Assembly: GCA_965277595.1 (NCBI GenBank)
Contig: CBDIDH010000002.1
Location: 3,906,001 to 3,970,000 of the forward strand
Reading direction: 5' to 3'
Source of the DNA: CBDIDH01 sp965277595
GTDB lineage: Bacteria > Planctomycetota > Planctomycetia > Isosphaerales > Isosphaeraceae
DNA length: 64,000 bases
Part shown: positions 1 to 9,129 of the stretch, piece after piece
Position numbering within the stretch: position 1 is the stretch's first letter
How the letters are laid out: the number at the start of each line of letters is the position of its first letter
Made by a program: the position numbers and the translations under genes
Notes under the pieces: generated by a model
Told to the model about the DNA's origin: nothing
Databases searched by the model: none
The model's input: the letters and a program-made list of their open reading frames with translations, nothing else

Positions 1-1
1 C

Positions 2-874
2 GAGTATTCGCTCTGCGACCGGACCAACCGCGGGGCCGAGATCGCCCGCAAGATGATGGGTCAGGCCCCGGCGGGCCTGTTCGGCTTTTCGCACATGATG
101 GGCGCCTATCCGGGCGGCCAGGCCGAATACCTCCGCGTGCCGTATGCGGACGTCGGCCCAGTGGTAATCCCCGACGAACTGCCGGACGAGAAGGTCGTCT
201 TCCTGTCCGACATCTTCCCCACCGGCTACATGGCCGCCGAAAACGCCCAGATTCAAAAGGGCGATACAGTAGCGGTCTGGGGCTGCGGCCCGGTTGCCCA
301 GTTCACCATCCGCAGCGCCTGGATGCTCGGCGCCGGACGGGTCATCGCCATCGACACGGTGCCCGAGCGGCTTGAGATGGCGCGGCGGGGCAAGGCCGAG
401 ACGATCGATTTCGGGAAGCAGGACGTCTATGACACACTCATGGAGATGACCAAGGGCAAGGGGCCGGACAGCTGCATCGACGCGGTCGGCGCCGAGGCGC
501 ACGCCAGCGGCAGCGTCGACGCCGTGATGGACAAGGCGAAGGCGGTCGTGGGGCTCGCGACGGACCGCGCGCACGTGCTGCGAGAAGCGATCATGTGCTG
601 CCGCAAGGGCGGCACCGTGTCGGTCCCCGGCGTCTACATCGGCTTCCCGGACAAGATCCCCTTCGGCGCCGCGATGAACAAGGCCCTGACCTTCAAGATG
701 GGCCAGACCCACGTGCAGCGCTACACCGGGCCGCTGCTGGAGAAGATCCGGGCCGGGGAGATCGAGCCCTCGTTCGTGATCACGCACCAGGTGCCGCTCG
801 AGAAGGCGCCTGAGATGTACAAGACCTTCCGCGACAAGGAGGACGGGTGCATCAAGGTTCTCCTGAAGCCGTGA
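2..874 (+). CDS. Zinc-dependent alcohol dehydrogenase (MDR family), 5' end outside window
   Basis: The reading frame is open from the first bases of the window, so the N-terminal part (expected to include the catalytic zinc ligands) lies upstream. What is visible is the end of the GroES-like domain (HMMGAYPGGQAEYLRVPYAD) and then a Rossmann NAD(P)-binding domain with the loop WGCGPVAQF and the acidic strand end VIAIDTVPERLEMA. The long insertion after the Rossmann core and the FGAAMNKALTFKMGQTHVQR segment resemble the formaldehyde dehydrogenase-like/threonine dehydrogenase-like zinc dehydrogenases of the medium-chain family. The substrate cannot be told. It ends tail-to-tail with the next gene, overlapping it by 23 bases. 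Confidence 0.85.
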   Translation, partial: EYSLCDRTNRGAEIARKMMGQAPAGLFGFSHMMGAYPGGQAEYLRVPYADVGPVVIPDELPDEKVVFLSDIFPTGYMAAENAQIQKGDTVAVWGCGPVAQFTIRSAWMLGAGRVIAIDTVPERLEMARRGKAETIDFGKQDVYDTLMEMTKGKGPDSCIDAVGAEAHASGSVDAVMDKAKAVVGLATDRAHVLREAIMCCRKGGTVSVPGVYIGFPDKIPFGAAMNKALTFKMGQTHVQRYTGPLLEKIRAGEIEPSFVITHQVPLEKAPEMYKTFRDKEDGCIKVLLKP

Positions 875-1490
875 ATCCCGTCGACCTCGGGCGCCATCGT
901 GAGATGGCGCCCAGCTCAAGTGCGGTCGAGGCTCGCGTGTCCGCCTTCAGAACCCGCTCCATCTGGTCCAGTGCGTGGCGATTCTCGTCCTCCGTGTTGG
1001 AGGCCACGCAATCGCCGGGCACGATCAGCCCGAAGTCGCGCATGTAGGCGTCGCTGGCCGTGAACAGCACGCAGATATTGGCGGCGATGCCGGTGATGAT
1101 CAGGGTCTCGGCGCGGAGGTATTCGAGCAGGATGTCGAGCCTCGTCGAGAAGAACCCCGAGTGCTTGGGCTTGAGTAGGAAATAGTCGTCCTCATGGGGG
1201 GCGAGCAATTGCACGACGGGCCGGCCCGTCACCCCGTCCTTGAGGCAGCGCTCGACCTGAACGCGGAAGTTGGACTGCAAGCAACCGAAGTTATCGTTGA
1301 CGTAGATGGCGGGGATGCCTGACTCCCTGGCCCGCCGCTTCAGCGCCAGGATGTTGCGAGCCATCGGCAGGGCATGCCGGAGGAGCTGTTCCCCCTCCGG
1401 GAAGTCGAGGTCGTTGATGACGTCGATCAGGAGCAGGGCGGCCGCGGCCTTGCCTGGAGCATTGCCGTGGAGGTCTTCGCTGCGTGGCAT
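852..1490 (-). CDS. Isochorismatase-family cysteine hydrolase
   Basis: A 212-residue cytoplasmic hydrolase of the isochorismatase/nicotinamidase fold. The expected catalytic triad is visible in order: Asp in ALLLIDVINDLD (about residue 23), Lys in LLKPKHSGF (about 110), and Cys in ITGIAANICVLFTA (about 140). The family hydrolyses amides or vinyl ethers, and the substrate is not predictable here. The start is an ATG; the gene overlaps the 3' end of the convergent alcohol dehydrogenase. It is followed upstream on the same strand by the DUF892 gene about 20 bases away, so the two may be co-transcribed. Confidence 0.85.
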   Translation of the reverse strand: MPRSEDLHGNAPGKAAAALLLIDVINDLDFPEGEQLLRHALPMARNILALKRRARESGIPAIYVNDNFGCLQSNFRVQVERCLKDGVTGRPVVQLLAPHEDDYFLLKPKHSGFFSTRLDILLEYLRAETLIITGIAANICVLFTASDAYMRDFGLIVPGDCVASNTEDENRHALDQMERVLKADTRASTALELGAISRWRPRSTGFTASGEP

Positions 1491-1511
1491 CGCGGGCTGC
1501 CTTCCCGATGT

Positions 1512-1970
1512 TCACACCGCCTGGAGGTTGATCGTGCTCTTGGCCAACTCGGTCAGAGCCTCGTCGGTCGCCACCTCCTCGGCCATCGACTCCTCAAGGA
1601 GCTTGTGGACCACCTTTTCCTTCAGGAGCCTGGCGTAGGTGCCGACCGTGCCGTACCCGGCTATCTCGTAGTGTTCGACCCGCTGGGCGGCGATGGGCGC
1701 CGCATCCTTCACCTTGGGATCGGCGACCTCCTTGATCGTCTCCGCGCCCTCCTCGATCAGGCCCTTGATCGCCTTGCAGGCTTTCTTCTTAGCCTTCTCG
1801 CCGAGGGCCTCGAAGGACTGTTCCAGCCGCGTCACATGGCCTTCGGTCTCTGCCAGGTACTTCTCGAAGGCGGCCTTCAGCTCGGGTGACGACGCGGCCT
1901 TCGCCATCCTGGGCAGAGCCTGGCTGATGCGGTTCTCGGCGTCGTAGAGATCCTGGAACTGCTCGACCAA
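1512..1970 (-). CDS. DUF892 (YciF-type) ferritin-like protein with a stop codon near its natural start
   Basis: The 152-residue frame has the YciE/YciF pattern: VEQFQDLYDAENRISQALP at the N-terminus, paired helices with Glu/His residues (EGHVTRLEQ, RVEHYEIAGYG) expected to bind a di-metal centre, and a helical C-terminus. Members are often linked to stress responses. The natural start appears to be the ATG at 1995-1997, giving MKLES, but a TAG at 1980-1982 follows in the same frame before RDPLVEQ. Translation could only restart at the TTG at 1968-1970, which has no clear ribosome binding site. The gene is either a recent pseudogene or shortened by ten residues. Confidence 0.7.
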   Translation of the reverse strand: MVEQFQDLYDAENRISQALPRMAKAASSPELKAAFEKYLAETEGHVTRLEQSFEALGEKAKKKACKAIKGLIEEGAETIKEVADPKVKDAAPIAAQRVEHYEIAGYGTVGTYARLLKEKVVHKLLEESMAEEVATDEALTELAKSTINLQAV

Positions 1971-2160
1971 GGGGTCGCGCTAGGATTCGAGTTTCATGAT
2001 GAATCCCGCTCGGGTTATTTGCCATTGCGCGCGATCGATTTTCCCGCGATCGGCAACGGCGCTCAGTACAAGCAAACTGCATTCCACGCCCGTGGGCACA
2101 CCCACGAAACGAGTAGCGGCGCGGGAAGTGCAGTCCCAAGGCGAATGAGACCAAGGAGGC

Positions 2161-3063
2161 ATGACGTTGACGCACGGCGATTTCCCCGCGACCTCACCCT
2201 CGACTCGCGCAACCTGGAAGACCCTCCTGAGCGAGGGCGGGCCGCTCCTGCTGCCGGCGGCGCACGACGCGCTCACGGCGCGACTGATCGCGCGGGCCGG
2301 CTTCCGCGCGTATCAGGTCGGTGGATTCGCGCTCGCGGGCGCCCGGTATGCCTACCCCGACATCGACCTCGTCCATTTCTACGAAGAGAACGAGGCGATC
2401 CGTCAGATCATCGCCGTCTCGCCCCTGCCGGTGGTCGTCGACGGTGGGAACGGATTCGGCGACGTGAAGAACGTGACGCGCACGGTCCGGGGCTACGAGG
2501 AACTCGGGATTGCCGCCATCTTCATCGAGGACCAGAAGTCACCGATCACCTGCGGCCAGATGGGGAAGCGGGAGGTCGTCTCCGTCCGGGAGATGGAAGG
2601 CAAGATCGGCGCCGCCCTGGCCGCGCGCAGGAACGCGGACACGTTCTTCCTCGCTCGCACCGACGGCCGCAGCGCCAAGGACGTCGGAGAGGCGATCCGC
2701 CGCGGCAAGGCTTACCGCGACGCCGGTGCCGATGGCCTGTATATCGAGGGGCTTCGGAGCGCCGCCGAGCTGAAGCGGGTCGGCAAGGCACTGGCCGGGA
2801 CGCCGCTGGCCACGACGATGATGGAAGGCGGGGGCCGGATGCGCTGGGCCTCGCCCGAAGCGATCCACGAGGCGGGGTTCGCGATGATCATGTATCCGAC
2901 GACGCTCCTCTTCCAGATCACGCGCACTGTTGAGCGGGCCCTGTCGGCGTTGAAGGCCGGCAAGCCAATGGCCAGTAAGGAGTCGGTGGATCTCGACGCT
3001 TTCGAGGACATTGTGGGCCTGTCCAGCTGGAAGGCCATCGAGGAGAAGTTCGGTGTAAAATGA
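2161..3063 (+). CDS. Isocitrate lyase/PEP mutase superfamily enzyme
   Basis: A 300-residue alpha/beta-barrel enzyme of the PEP mutase/methylisocitrate lyase/oxaloacetate decarboxylase group, acting on C-C or C-P bonds of small 2-oxo acids. Visible signatures are LLPAAHDALTARLIARAGF at the N-terminus, the metal-site strand VVVDGGNGFGD, the IFIEDQKSPITCGQMGKR loop that corresponds to the family's K-x-C-G loop, and FFLARTDGR. In most members the metal strand reads D-x-D-T-G; here the second Asp is Gly, so the activity may differ. The start is the ATG 13 bases after AGACCAAGGAGGC, a good ribosome binding site. It is transcribed away from the DUF892 gene. Confidence 0.8.
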   Translation: MTLTHGDFPATSPSTRATWKTLLSEGGPLLLPAAHDALTARLIARAGFRAYQVGGFALAGARYAYPDIDLVHFYEENEAIRQIIAVSPLPVVVDGGNGFGDVKNVTRTVRGYEELGIAAIFIEDQKSPITCGQMGKREVVSVREMEGKIGAALAARRNADTFFLARTDGRSAKDVGEAIRRGKAYRDAGADGLYIEGLRSAAELKRVGKALAGTPLATTMMEGGGRMRWASPEAIHEAGFAMIMYPTTLLFQITRTVERALSALKAGKPMASKESVDLDAFEDIVGLSSWKAIEEKFGVK

Positions 3064-3123
3064 TCCGCGAGGCTTGATACCGGACAGGATCGATAGCGAC
3101 CCGGTTCGAGAGTGGAGGCAACG

Positions 3124-3400
3124 ATGGCCCGGACTCACCTGGTGACCTAACGCAACGACCACCTGGCCGGTTCCGTCATTGCACTGGAGATGCTGGAGCA
3201 CCTCGAAAAAGCGCACGCGGAGACGTCTGTCGCGGCCGTCGCTATCTGGCTTCGGGCGAGATTGCCGTGGACCGGAAGGAGCGTGAGGCTCTGTTGGCAA
3301 GGCTGGAAATCTCCGAGAGTCCCGTCCGAAAGGCCGCTGCAAGGCTCTCGGAGAACATGATGCAAGGCAAGCTGAAGATGGGCAAGATACGAAAAACACG
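3124..3400 (+). pseudogene. Broken small helical (ferritin-like?) protein
   Basis: From the ATG at 3124 the frame reads MARTHLVT, then a TAA, then RNDHLAGSVIALEMLEHLEKAHAE before the sense moves to another frame near 3230-3240. The later part reads AVDRKEREALLARLEISESPVRKAAA. Together these look like one small all-helical protein with a Glu-rich helix, similar in style to ferritin-like hypothetical proteins of planctomycetes. One stop and one frameshift break it. The family assignment is from recollection and is weak; the two-frame amphipathic pattern is what the sequence shows. Confidence 0.4.
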
Positions 3401-3439
3401 ATCCTCGTCTGGTGCTTCGCCCGTCAGGGCTGTTACCTT

Positions 3440-3575
3440 CTCGGGAATAACCAATGACCAAGGACCAATGACCGAGGAAAAATCGAAAACAGGAAAAATG
3501 GACAAGAGCCTTGCCGACCTTTTTCGGTCATCGGTTCTCGGTCATCGGTCATCAACTGAGAAGGAAACAGCCCTG
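3440..3575 (+). repeat. Composite heptad hairpin repeat, copy A
   Basis: The left arm has GACCAAG/GACCAAT/GACCGAG units, the centre holds an AT-rich spacer and a small hairpin (ACAAGAGCCTTG-like), and the right arm has the reverse-complement TCGGTCATCGG units. A near-identical element lies at 14640-14768, sharing the outer ends CTCGGGAATAACC and GGAAACAGCCCTG and the core GAAAAATCGAAAACAGGAAA. The two copies lie 11 kb apart, each beside a degraded gene. No coding sequence is recognisable between this element and the histidine kinase start at 3751. Confidence 0.85.
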
Positions 3576-3750
3576 CTTCGTCCTTCGACCCACCTTGCGG
3601 TCCTCCCCTCCCGAGGCGATAAACGATGTCCTCCTGACCGTGAAAAGTCATGCCAGAGGTAGATCCAGCAAACCCATTGGATTGCGGCGCGTGTCGCGTG
3701 AGCTTCCGCCTGACATCGCGGCGAATGGGACGGAATGAAGGGCGGGTCGC

Positions 3751-6700
3751 GTGCTGAGAAGATCGCAGCCCAAGGTCGGCTCAGTCAGGAGCTACGGCAT
3801 CGCCTTCCTGGCGGTGGTGTTCGCGTTCGTAACCACTTACGCGACCTGGCCTGCCCTCCAGCCGACGCCGTGGGCCCTGTTCTTCCTCGCGGTGATGGTC
3901 AGCGCCTGGATCGGGGGCATGAGGCCGAGTCTCTTTGCGATAGCCTTCGCGGCGATACTCGGCAATTTCTACTTCTTTGCGCCCTACGGATCGGCGTCAC
4001 TCTCCCGGAGCGGATTGATCCCTACCGCTACCTTTCTCGTGGTCTCACTCTTCATCGGAGCTCTGGCCTCAGCCCGTCGTCGCGCCGAATCATTCGAGCG
4101 GACGGAGCGGACGCGGTTCCAGGCCACGATGACGAGCATCGGCGATGCCGTCATCGCGACAGACGCCGAGGGCCGGGTCACGTTCCTGAACCGCGTCGCC
4201 GAGGAGCTGACGGGGTGGGTGGCCCGCGAGGCCGAAGGTAAGCGGCTGGAAGAGGTCTTCCGCATCGTCAACGAGGAGACCAGGGCCCCGGTCCCCAACC
4301 CGGTCACGAAGGTCCTGGAGACGGGGCACGTCCAGGGCCTGGCCAATCACACCGTGCTCATCGCCCGGGACGGGACCGAGCGGCCGATCGACGATAGCGC
4401 CGCGCCGATCCGGGACGACGCCGGGAGGTTGGCGGGGGTCGTCCTGGCGTTCCGCGACATCAGCGAGCGGAAGGCGGCCGAGTCGGACCGGGCCCGGCTG
4501 GCGGCCATCGTCGAGTCGTCGGACGATGCGATCGTCGGCAAGACCCTCGACGGCGTCATCCGGTTCTGGAATGCCGGTGCCGAGCGGGTCTTCGGATACT
4601 CAGCCGCCGAGGCCGTAGGCCAACACATCACCCTGATCGTCCCGCCCGACCGCCTGGACGAAGAGCGCGGCATCCTGGAACGCCTTCGGCGGGGCGAGCG
4701 GATGGAACACTTCGAGACCGTCCGGATGACGAAGGCCGGGCGAGCCGTGGACATCTCCCTGACCGTTTCCCCGATCCGGGACGTGGAGGGACACGTCATC
4801 GGGGCGTCCAAGGTCGCCCGCGACGTCACGGCACGGAAAGTAACCGAGGCCGAGCGGGCACGGCTGACGGAGACGCTGGGACTCGCGCTGGATGCGGCCG
4901 ATCTGGGGACCTGGGATTGGGACCCGGTGACGGATCAGATCACGCTGTCGGAACGGGGGGCGAGGATCTACGGGCTCGCGACCGGGCGGACCTACTCGCG
5001 GGAGTGGATGCGTGGGCTCCTCCACCCGGAGTACCGAGATCGGGCGCGGACGGAGGCGGCCCGGGCGGTCGCCGATCACTCCGAATACGACATGGAGTAC
5101 CGGCTCGATCGTTCCGGCGAGGGACCGGCGTGGGTCTCCGCGCGCGGCCGCGGGGTGTACGGCCCTGACGGGCAACTGATCCGGATGCTCGGGGTAGTAC
5201 AGGACGTGACGGCGCGGAAGGAGGCCGAGCAGGCCCTGCGGGCGAGCGAGGGGCTGCACCGAACCCTGGACGAGCTGGCGGCCGCCACCCAGCCCCTGAC
5301 CGACCCCGCCGCCATCATGGAGGCGTCCGCCCGACTGCTCGCCGAGCAATTAGGAGCGGACCGGTGCGTGTACGCCGAAGTCGCGGACGAGGCCGTCTAC
5401 GTCATCACCGGGGACCACGCGCGAGGGGTGCCGAGCATCGTGGGCCGATGGGCCGTCGCTGCCTTCGGGGCTGAGCATCTCCGCCTGATGCGGGCGAACG
5501 AGCCGTATGTCGTCGATGACGCCGACGCCGACCCGCGGGTCAGCCCGGCCGATCTGCCGGCGTTCCGGGCGACCGCCATCCGGGCGCTGATCTGCGTCCC
5601 CCTGCACAAGGACGGAGTACTCACCGCCGCGATGGCCGTCCACCAGAAGACGCCCCGGCACTGGACCCGCGCAGAGGTCGAGCTCGTGACGACGATCGTG
5701 GGCCGATGCTGGGAAGCGCTCGAACGGTCACGGGTCGCGCGGGTCCTGCGGGAGAGCGAGTCGCGGTACCGGGCGATCGTCGAGGCCTCCCCGGAATGCG
5801 TCAAGCTCGTCGCCCCGGACGGGACCCTCCTCCAGATGAACGAGGCCGGGCTGGCGATGGTCGAGGCAGACGAGTCGGCGCTCGGACAGTGCGTCTACAA
5901 CCTCATCGCCCCCGAATACCGCGAGGCCTACCAGCAATTCAATGAACGGGTCTGCCGGGGTGAGCGCGGGGCGCTCGAGTTCGACATCATCGGACTCAAG
6001 GGGACTCGCCGTCACATGGAGACGACCGCCGTTCCTCTACCCGCCCCACAGGGTGGGTTCACACAACTCGCGGTGACCCGCGACATCACTTCGCGAGTGC
6101 GGGATGCCGCTGCTCTCCGTGAGAAGGAAGCGCGCCTCAAGCTGCTCGTCGAGAATACGAAGGATTACGCCGTGGTCATTTCCGATCCTCAGGGCACGAT
6201 CCTCGAATGGCAGGGCGCCGCCGAGCGGATCACCGGCTACCTGCCCGGCGAGGCCGTGGGGAAAGGGCCTGATCTCCTCTTCACGCCGGAGGACCGGGCG
6301 GCGGGCCAGCCACTGATCGAGGTGGCCAAGGCCGAGCGCGACGGCCGCGCCGAGGACAAACGGTGGCACATGAGGAAGGACGGCACGCGGTTCTATGCCG
6401 ATGGGGTGATGACGGCCCTCTATGACGGCAAGCTGCACGGGTTCGGCAAGGTGTTCAAGGACGCGACGCGGGAAAAGCAGGCCGAGGAAGCGACCCGGCG
6501 CCGGGCTTTCCAGTTGCAGAAGCTCGCCGACATCGCCAGCCGGATCAGCGCGGCCCACGACGTCAGGTCCGTCATCGGAGTTGTCACCGAGGAGGCCCGC
6601 CATCTCGTCGGCGCTCGCCAAGCCGTGACCAGCATGGTCCTCGACCCGAACCACTCCCAGCCCATCAACGTCATCTCGAATTCCGAGGATGGCTCTGCCC

Positions 6701-8133
6701 TCACGGCCTCGCCCGCCATCGACGCCCTCGCCTTCGACGAGGCCGTGAATCACGCGAATGAGCCGATCCGGCTGACGCGAAACGAGATCGGAACTAACCC
6801 TACATGGCAGGCGATGAGGCAGCTCGCAGGCGTCGGCCCGTCCCCGAAGGGCTGGCTTGCCGCCCCGATGGTGGGCCGGAATGGGCGGAACATGGGGCTC
6901 ATCCAGCTTTCGGATCGCTTCGACGGCGAATTCACCGAGGACGACCAAGCCATTCTCGTCCAACTCTCCCAACTCGCCGCCATCGCGATTGAGAACGCCA
7001 GGCTGTACGAGGAACTCCGCGCGAACGACGAGCGCAAGGACGAGTTTCTCGCGATGCTCGCCCACGAGTTGAGGAACCCGCTCGCGGCGATCAACAACGC
7101 GGTCAAGCTGACATCAAGGGCTGACGCCCGCGAGCACATTGATTGGTCGATGGAGGTGATCACGCGGCAGATGCGGCACCTGTCGCGGCTCATCGACGAC
7201 CTGATGGACGTCTCCCGCATCACCCGAGGGAAGATCGAGCTGCGGCGGGATGTGCTGGAAGCGACACCGATCCTGGAGAGCGCCGCGGCCACGGTCAAGG
7301 CGCTCGTCGAGGAGCGGAAGCACACGCTCGACCTGGACATCGAGCGGGGTGCCCTGTGGGTGAATGTCGACCCGACCCGGCTGGAGCAGGTGGTCGTCAA
7401 CCTCCTGAACAACGCGGCGAAGTACAGCGAGAACTCGGGGCACATCCTGCTTACGGCCCGGAATGAGGCGGGCGAGGTCGTGATCTCCGTCAAGGATCGG
7501 GGCGTCGGCATCCCGCCCGAGAAGCTGCCGGAGATGTTCGAGCTCTTCGCGCAGGGGGACCGCTCGCTCGCCCGGTCCGAGGGCGGCCTGGGCATCGGCC
7601 TCACCGTCGTAAAAAAGCTGGTCGAGATGCACCAGGGCACGATCTCCGCGACCAGCGAAGGGCTGGGCAAAGGGAGCGAGTTCATCATCCGGCTTACCGC
7701 ATCGTCCAGGCCGCTCGAACTCCGGCCTTCGGGGTCAGCCACCGAGTTGAAGGCGAGCAAGAAGGCGAGGATCCTCGTCGTCGACGACAACGTGGACACC
7801 GCCCGGGGAATGGCGAGGCTCCTGAAGCTCCTCGGCCACGAGGTGTCCACGGCGCACAGCGGTCAGGAGGCCATGAAAGTGGCCCGCGCCCACGAGCAGG
7901 ACTTCATCCTGCTGGACATCGGTCTCCCCGGGATCAGCGGCTACGAGGTCGCCTCGCAGCTCAAGAAGGAGGAGTGCTGTCGCGAGGCGGTGATCGTCGC
8001 AATATCCGGCTACGGCCAGGAAGAAGACCGGCGCCGATCGAAAGAGGCGGGATTCGATTTCCACTTGGTCAAGCCGCTGGACCACGACGCGCTCCTGACC
8101 CTGCTCGCGAATGGGAGCAAAGGCCGAGCGTGA
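3751..8133 (+). CDS. Multi-PAS/GAF hybrid sensor histidine kinase with receiver domain
   Basis: A 1460-residue sensor. Residues 15-110 hold hydrophobic helices in a DUF4118/KdpD-like arrangement with a short YFFAPYGS loop. PAS domains follow at about 122-245, 250-370 and 375-495 (the last with the WDWDPVTDQITLSERG PAS-3 pattern), a GAF domain at 510-660, PAS at 670-790 and 795-910, and a second GAF at 920-1085. The HisKA box LAMLAHELRNPLAAI lies near residue 1100, giving the phospho-accepting His. HATPase boxes NNAAKYSEN and DRGVGIPPEKL lie at 1210-1320. The receiver ARILVVDDNVD with phospho-Asp in ILLDIGLPG lies at 1336-1455. The start is GTG preceded by GAAGGGCGG. No partner output gene is adjacent, so the receiver may pass phosphate on to an unlinked protein. 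Confidence 0.93.
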   Translation: MLRRSQPKVGSVRSYGIAFLAVVFAFVTTYATWPALQPTPWALFFLAVMVSAWIGGMRPSLFAIAFAAILGNFYFFAPYGSASLSRSGLIPTATFLVVSLFIGALASARRRAESFERTERTRFQATMTSIGDAVIATDAEGRVTFLNRVAEELTGWVAREAEGKRLEEVFRIVNEETRAPVPNPVTKVLETGHVQGLANHTVLIARDGTERPIDDSAAPIRDDAGRLAGVVLAFRDISERKAAESDRARLAAIVESSDDAIVGKTLDGVIRFWNAGAERVFGYSAAEAVGQHITLIVPPDRLDEERGILERLRRGERMEHFETVRMTKAGRAVDISLTVSPIRDVEGHVIGASKVARDVTARKVTEAERARLTETLGLALDAADLGTWDWDPVTDQITLSERGARIYGLATGRTYSREWMRGLLHPEYRDRARTEAARAVADHSEYDMEYRLDRSGEGPAWVSARGRGVYGPDGQLIRMLGVVQDVTARKEAEQALRASEGLHRTLDELAAATQPLTDPAAIMEASARLLAEQLGADRCVYAEVADEAVYVITGDHARGVPSIVGRWAVAAFGAEHLRLMRANEPYVVDDADADPRVSPADLPAFRATAIRALICVPLHKDGVLTAAMAVHQKTPRHWTRAEVELVTTIVGRCWEALERSRVARVLRESESRYRAIVEASPECVKLVAPDGTLLQMNEAGLAMVEADESALGQCVYNLIAPEYREAYQQFNERVCRGERGALEFDIIGLKGTRRHMETTAVPLPAPQGGFTQLAVTRDITSRVRDAAALREKEARLKLLVENTKDYAVVISDPQGTILEWQGAAERITGYLPGEAVGKGPDLLFTPEDRAAGQPLIEVAKAERDGRAEDKRWHMRKDGTRFYADGVMTALYDGKLHGFGKVFKDATREKQAEEATRRRAFQLQKLADIASRISAAHDVRSVIGVVTEEARHLVGARQAVTSMVLDPNHSQPINVISNSEDGSALTASPAIDALAFDEAVNHANEPIRLTRNEIGTNPTWQAMRQLAGVGPSPKGWLAAPMVGRNGRNMGLIQLSDRFDGEFTEDDQAILVQLSQLAAIAIENARLYEELRANDERKDEFLAMLAHELRNPLAAINNAVKLTSRADAREHIDWSMEVITRQMRHLSRLIDDLMDVSRITRGKIELRRDVLEATPILESAAATVKALVEERKHTLDLDIERGALWVNVDPTRLEQVVVNLLNNAAKYSENSGHILLTARNEAGEVVISVKDRGVGIPPEKLPEMFELFAQGDRSLARSEGGLGIGLTVVKKLVEMHQGTISATSEGLGKGSEFIIRLTASSRPLELRPSGSATELKASKKARILVVDDNVDTARGMARLLKLLGHEVSTAHSGQEAMKVARAHEQDFILLDIGLPGISGYEVASQLKKEECCREAVIVAISGYGQEEDRRRSKEAGFDFHLVKPLDHDALLTLLANGSKGRA

Positions 8134-8604
8134 TCCGAGGATGATCAGCCCCGGCAAGGAGTTGGCCGCGGAACGATGTCGGACATGCTGGGGTGAGCGC
8201 CGATTCGGTGCCTTCGCAAGCCTCGGTTTTGACGACCACGGCTGGCCATCGACCGAAGACCTACAGTGGTTCGTAAACCAAGGACAGGCCGACATCGCGA
8301 CCGCGACCGTCGCGGTGCGTCAGTTCGAGGCACGGAAGGCTTCGCGGGACGCGGTAAGGAGCGCGGTTCAAAGAAAGCGAACTGACGACGGCCCAAGAGA
8401 AGCTCGAAAAACCGAAGGAACGGCTCGCACCCTACGAGGGTGAGCTTCGCGAACGGCAGCCTTCGTCTTCGTAAGGTGAGAGTGATCAAGATATTTGACG
8501 CACCGTGGCGCAAGATCATTGATGGCACGGGGGCTGTCTCGACACGCTCAGTCAAGTTGCTCGGGAATCGCCGATATCGCGTCGATTAACTTGGTCACGC
8601 ACGG
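8134..8604. other. Intergenic stretch without a recognisable gene
   Basis: A 110-codon frame from 8111 is open but overlaps the kinase end and has no family resemblance. The tail near 8365-8470 in another frame encodes a short Glu/Lys-rich helix-like stretch (LTTAQEKLEKPKERL) that may be the remains of a gene. I cannot identify it. Confidence 0.4.
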
Positions 8605-8950
8605 GCCCTCACCGCACTGGTCTACGAGCCGACCTTGTGTGTCGTCGCCCAGGGCGCCAAAGAGGTGCGGCACGCGGGTGAGCCGTTTCGATACGATCCG
8701 GCACACTCGCTCCTCGTGTCGGTGGACCTCCCATTCGAGACCCGGGTTGTCGCGGCATCGCCTGACCGCCCATGCCTGGTGGTCGTCCTCTCGCTTGACC
8801 TGGCCGTGGTCGGCGAACTGCTGGCAGACGGCATGACGGCCTTGCCGGTCGGGACGTCCGCGCGTGGGCTTGCCGTAAGCCCAATCGAGTGGCCACTTCT
8901 CGACGCCCTCAGCCGCCTCGTGGGCCTGATAGACAGGGCTGTATCATTCT
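8605..8950 (+). pseudogene. AraC-type transcriptional regulator, N-terminal remnant
   Basis: The frame reads VYEPTLCVVAQGAKEVRHAG, then FRYDPAHSLLVSVDLPFET, then SPDRPCLVVVLSLDLAVVGE and SPIEWPLLDALSRLVGL. This is the cupin-like N-terminal domain (AraC_N type) found in one group of AraC regulators. The protein's beginning is missing upstream of about 8605. After about 8940 the frame loses all similarity, so the C-terminal double helix-turn-helix DNA-binding domain is absent. It cannot work as a DNA-binding regulator. Nothing else in the neighbourhood suggests its former target. Confidence 0.65.
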
Positions 8951-9129
8951 CAATTGATGACGCAGGCCCTTTTTCTATCTCGCAATTCGCAAGCGCATGC
9001 GGCCGAACGCCATGCCAAGCAACGGCCGCGCGGCCTTGGCGCCACGCGGCGGGGTCATTGGGGTCGGTCCTCCTCCGGTTCACGGCATCGCGGAGGGCCG
9101 ACTTCTCGCCAGGGGCCTAGCGATCCATC

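Noticed and set aside
8111..8443. A 110-residue protein directly after the histidine kinase
   Set aside because: It overlaps the kinase end, has no ribosome binding site at its ATG and no recognisable fold.
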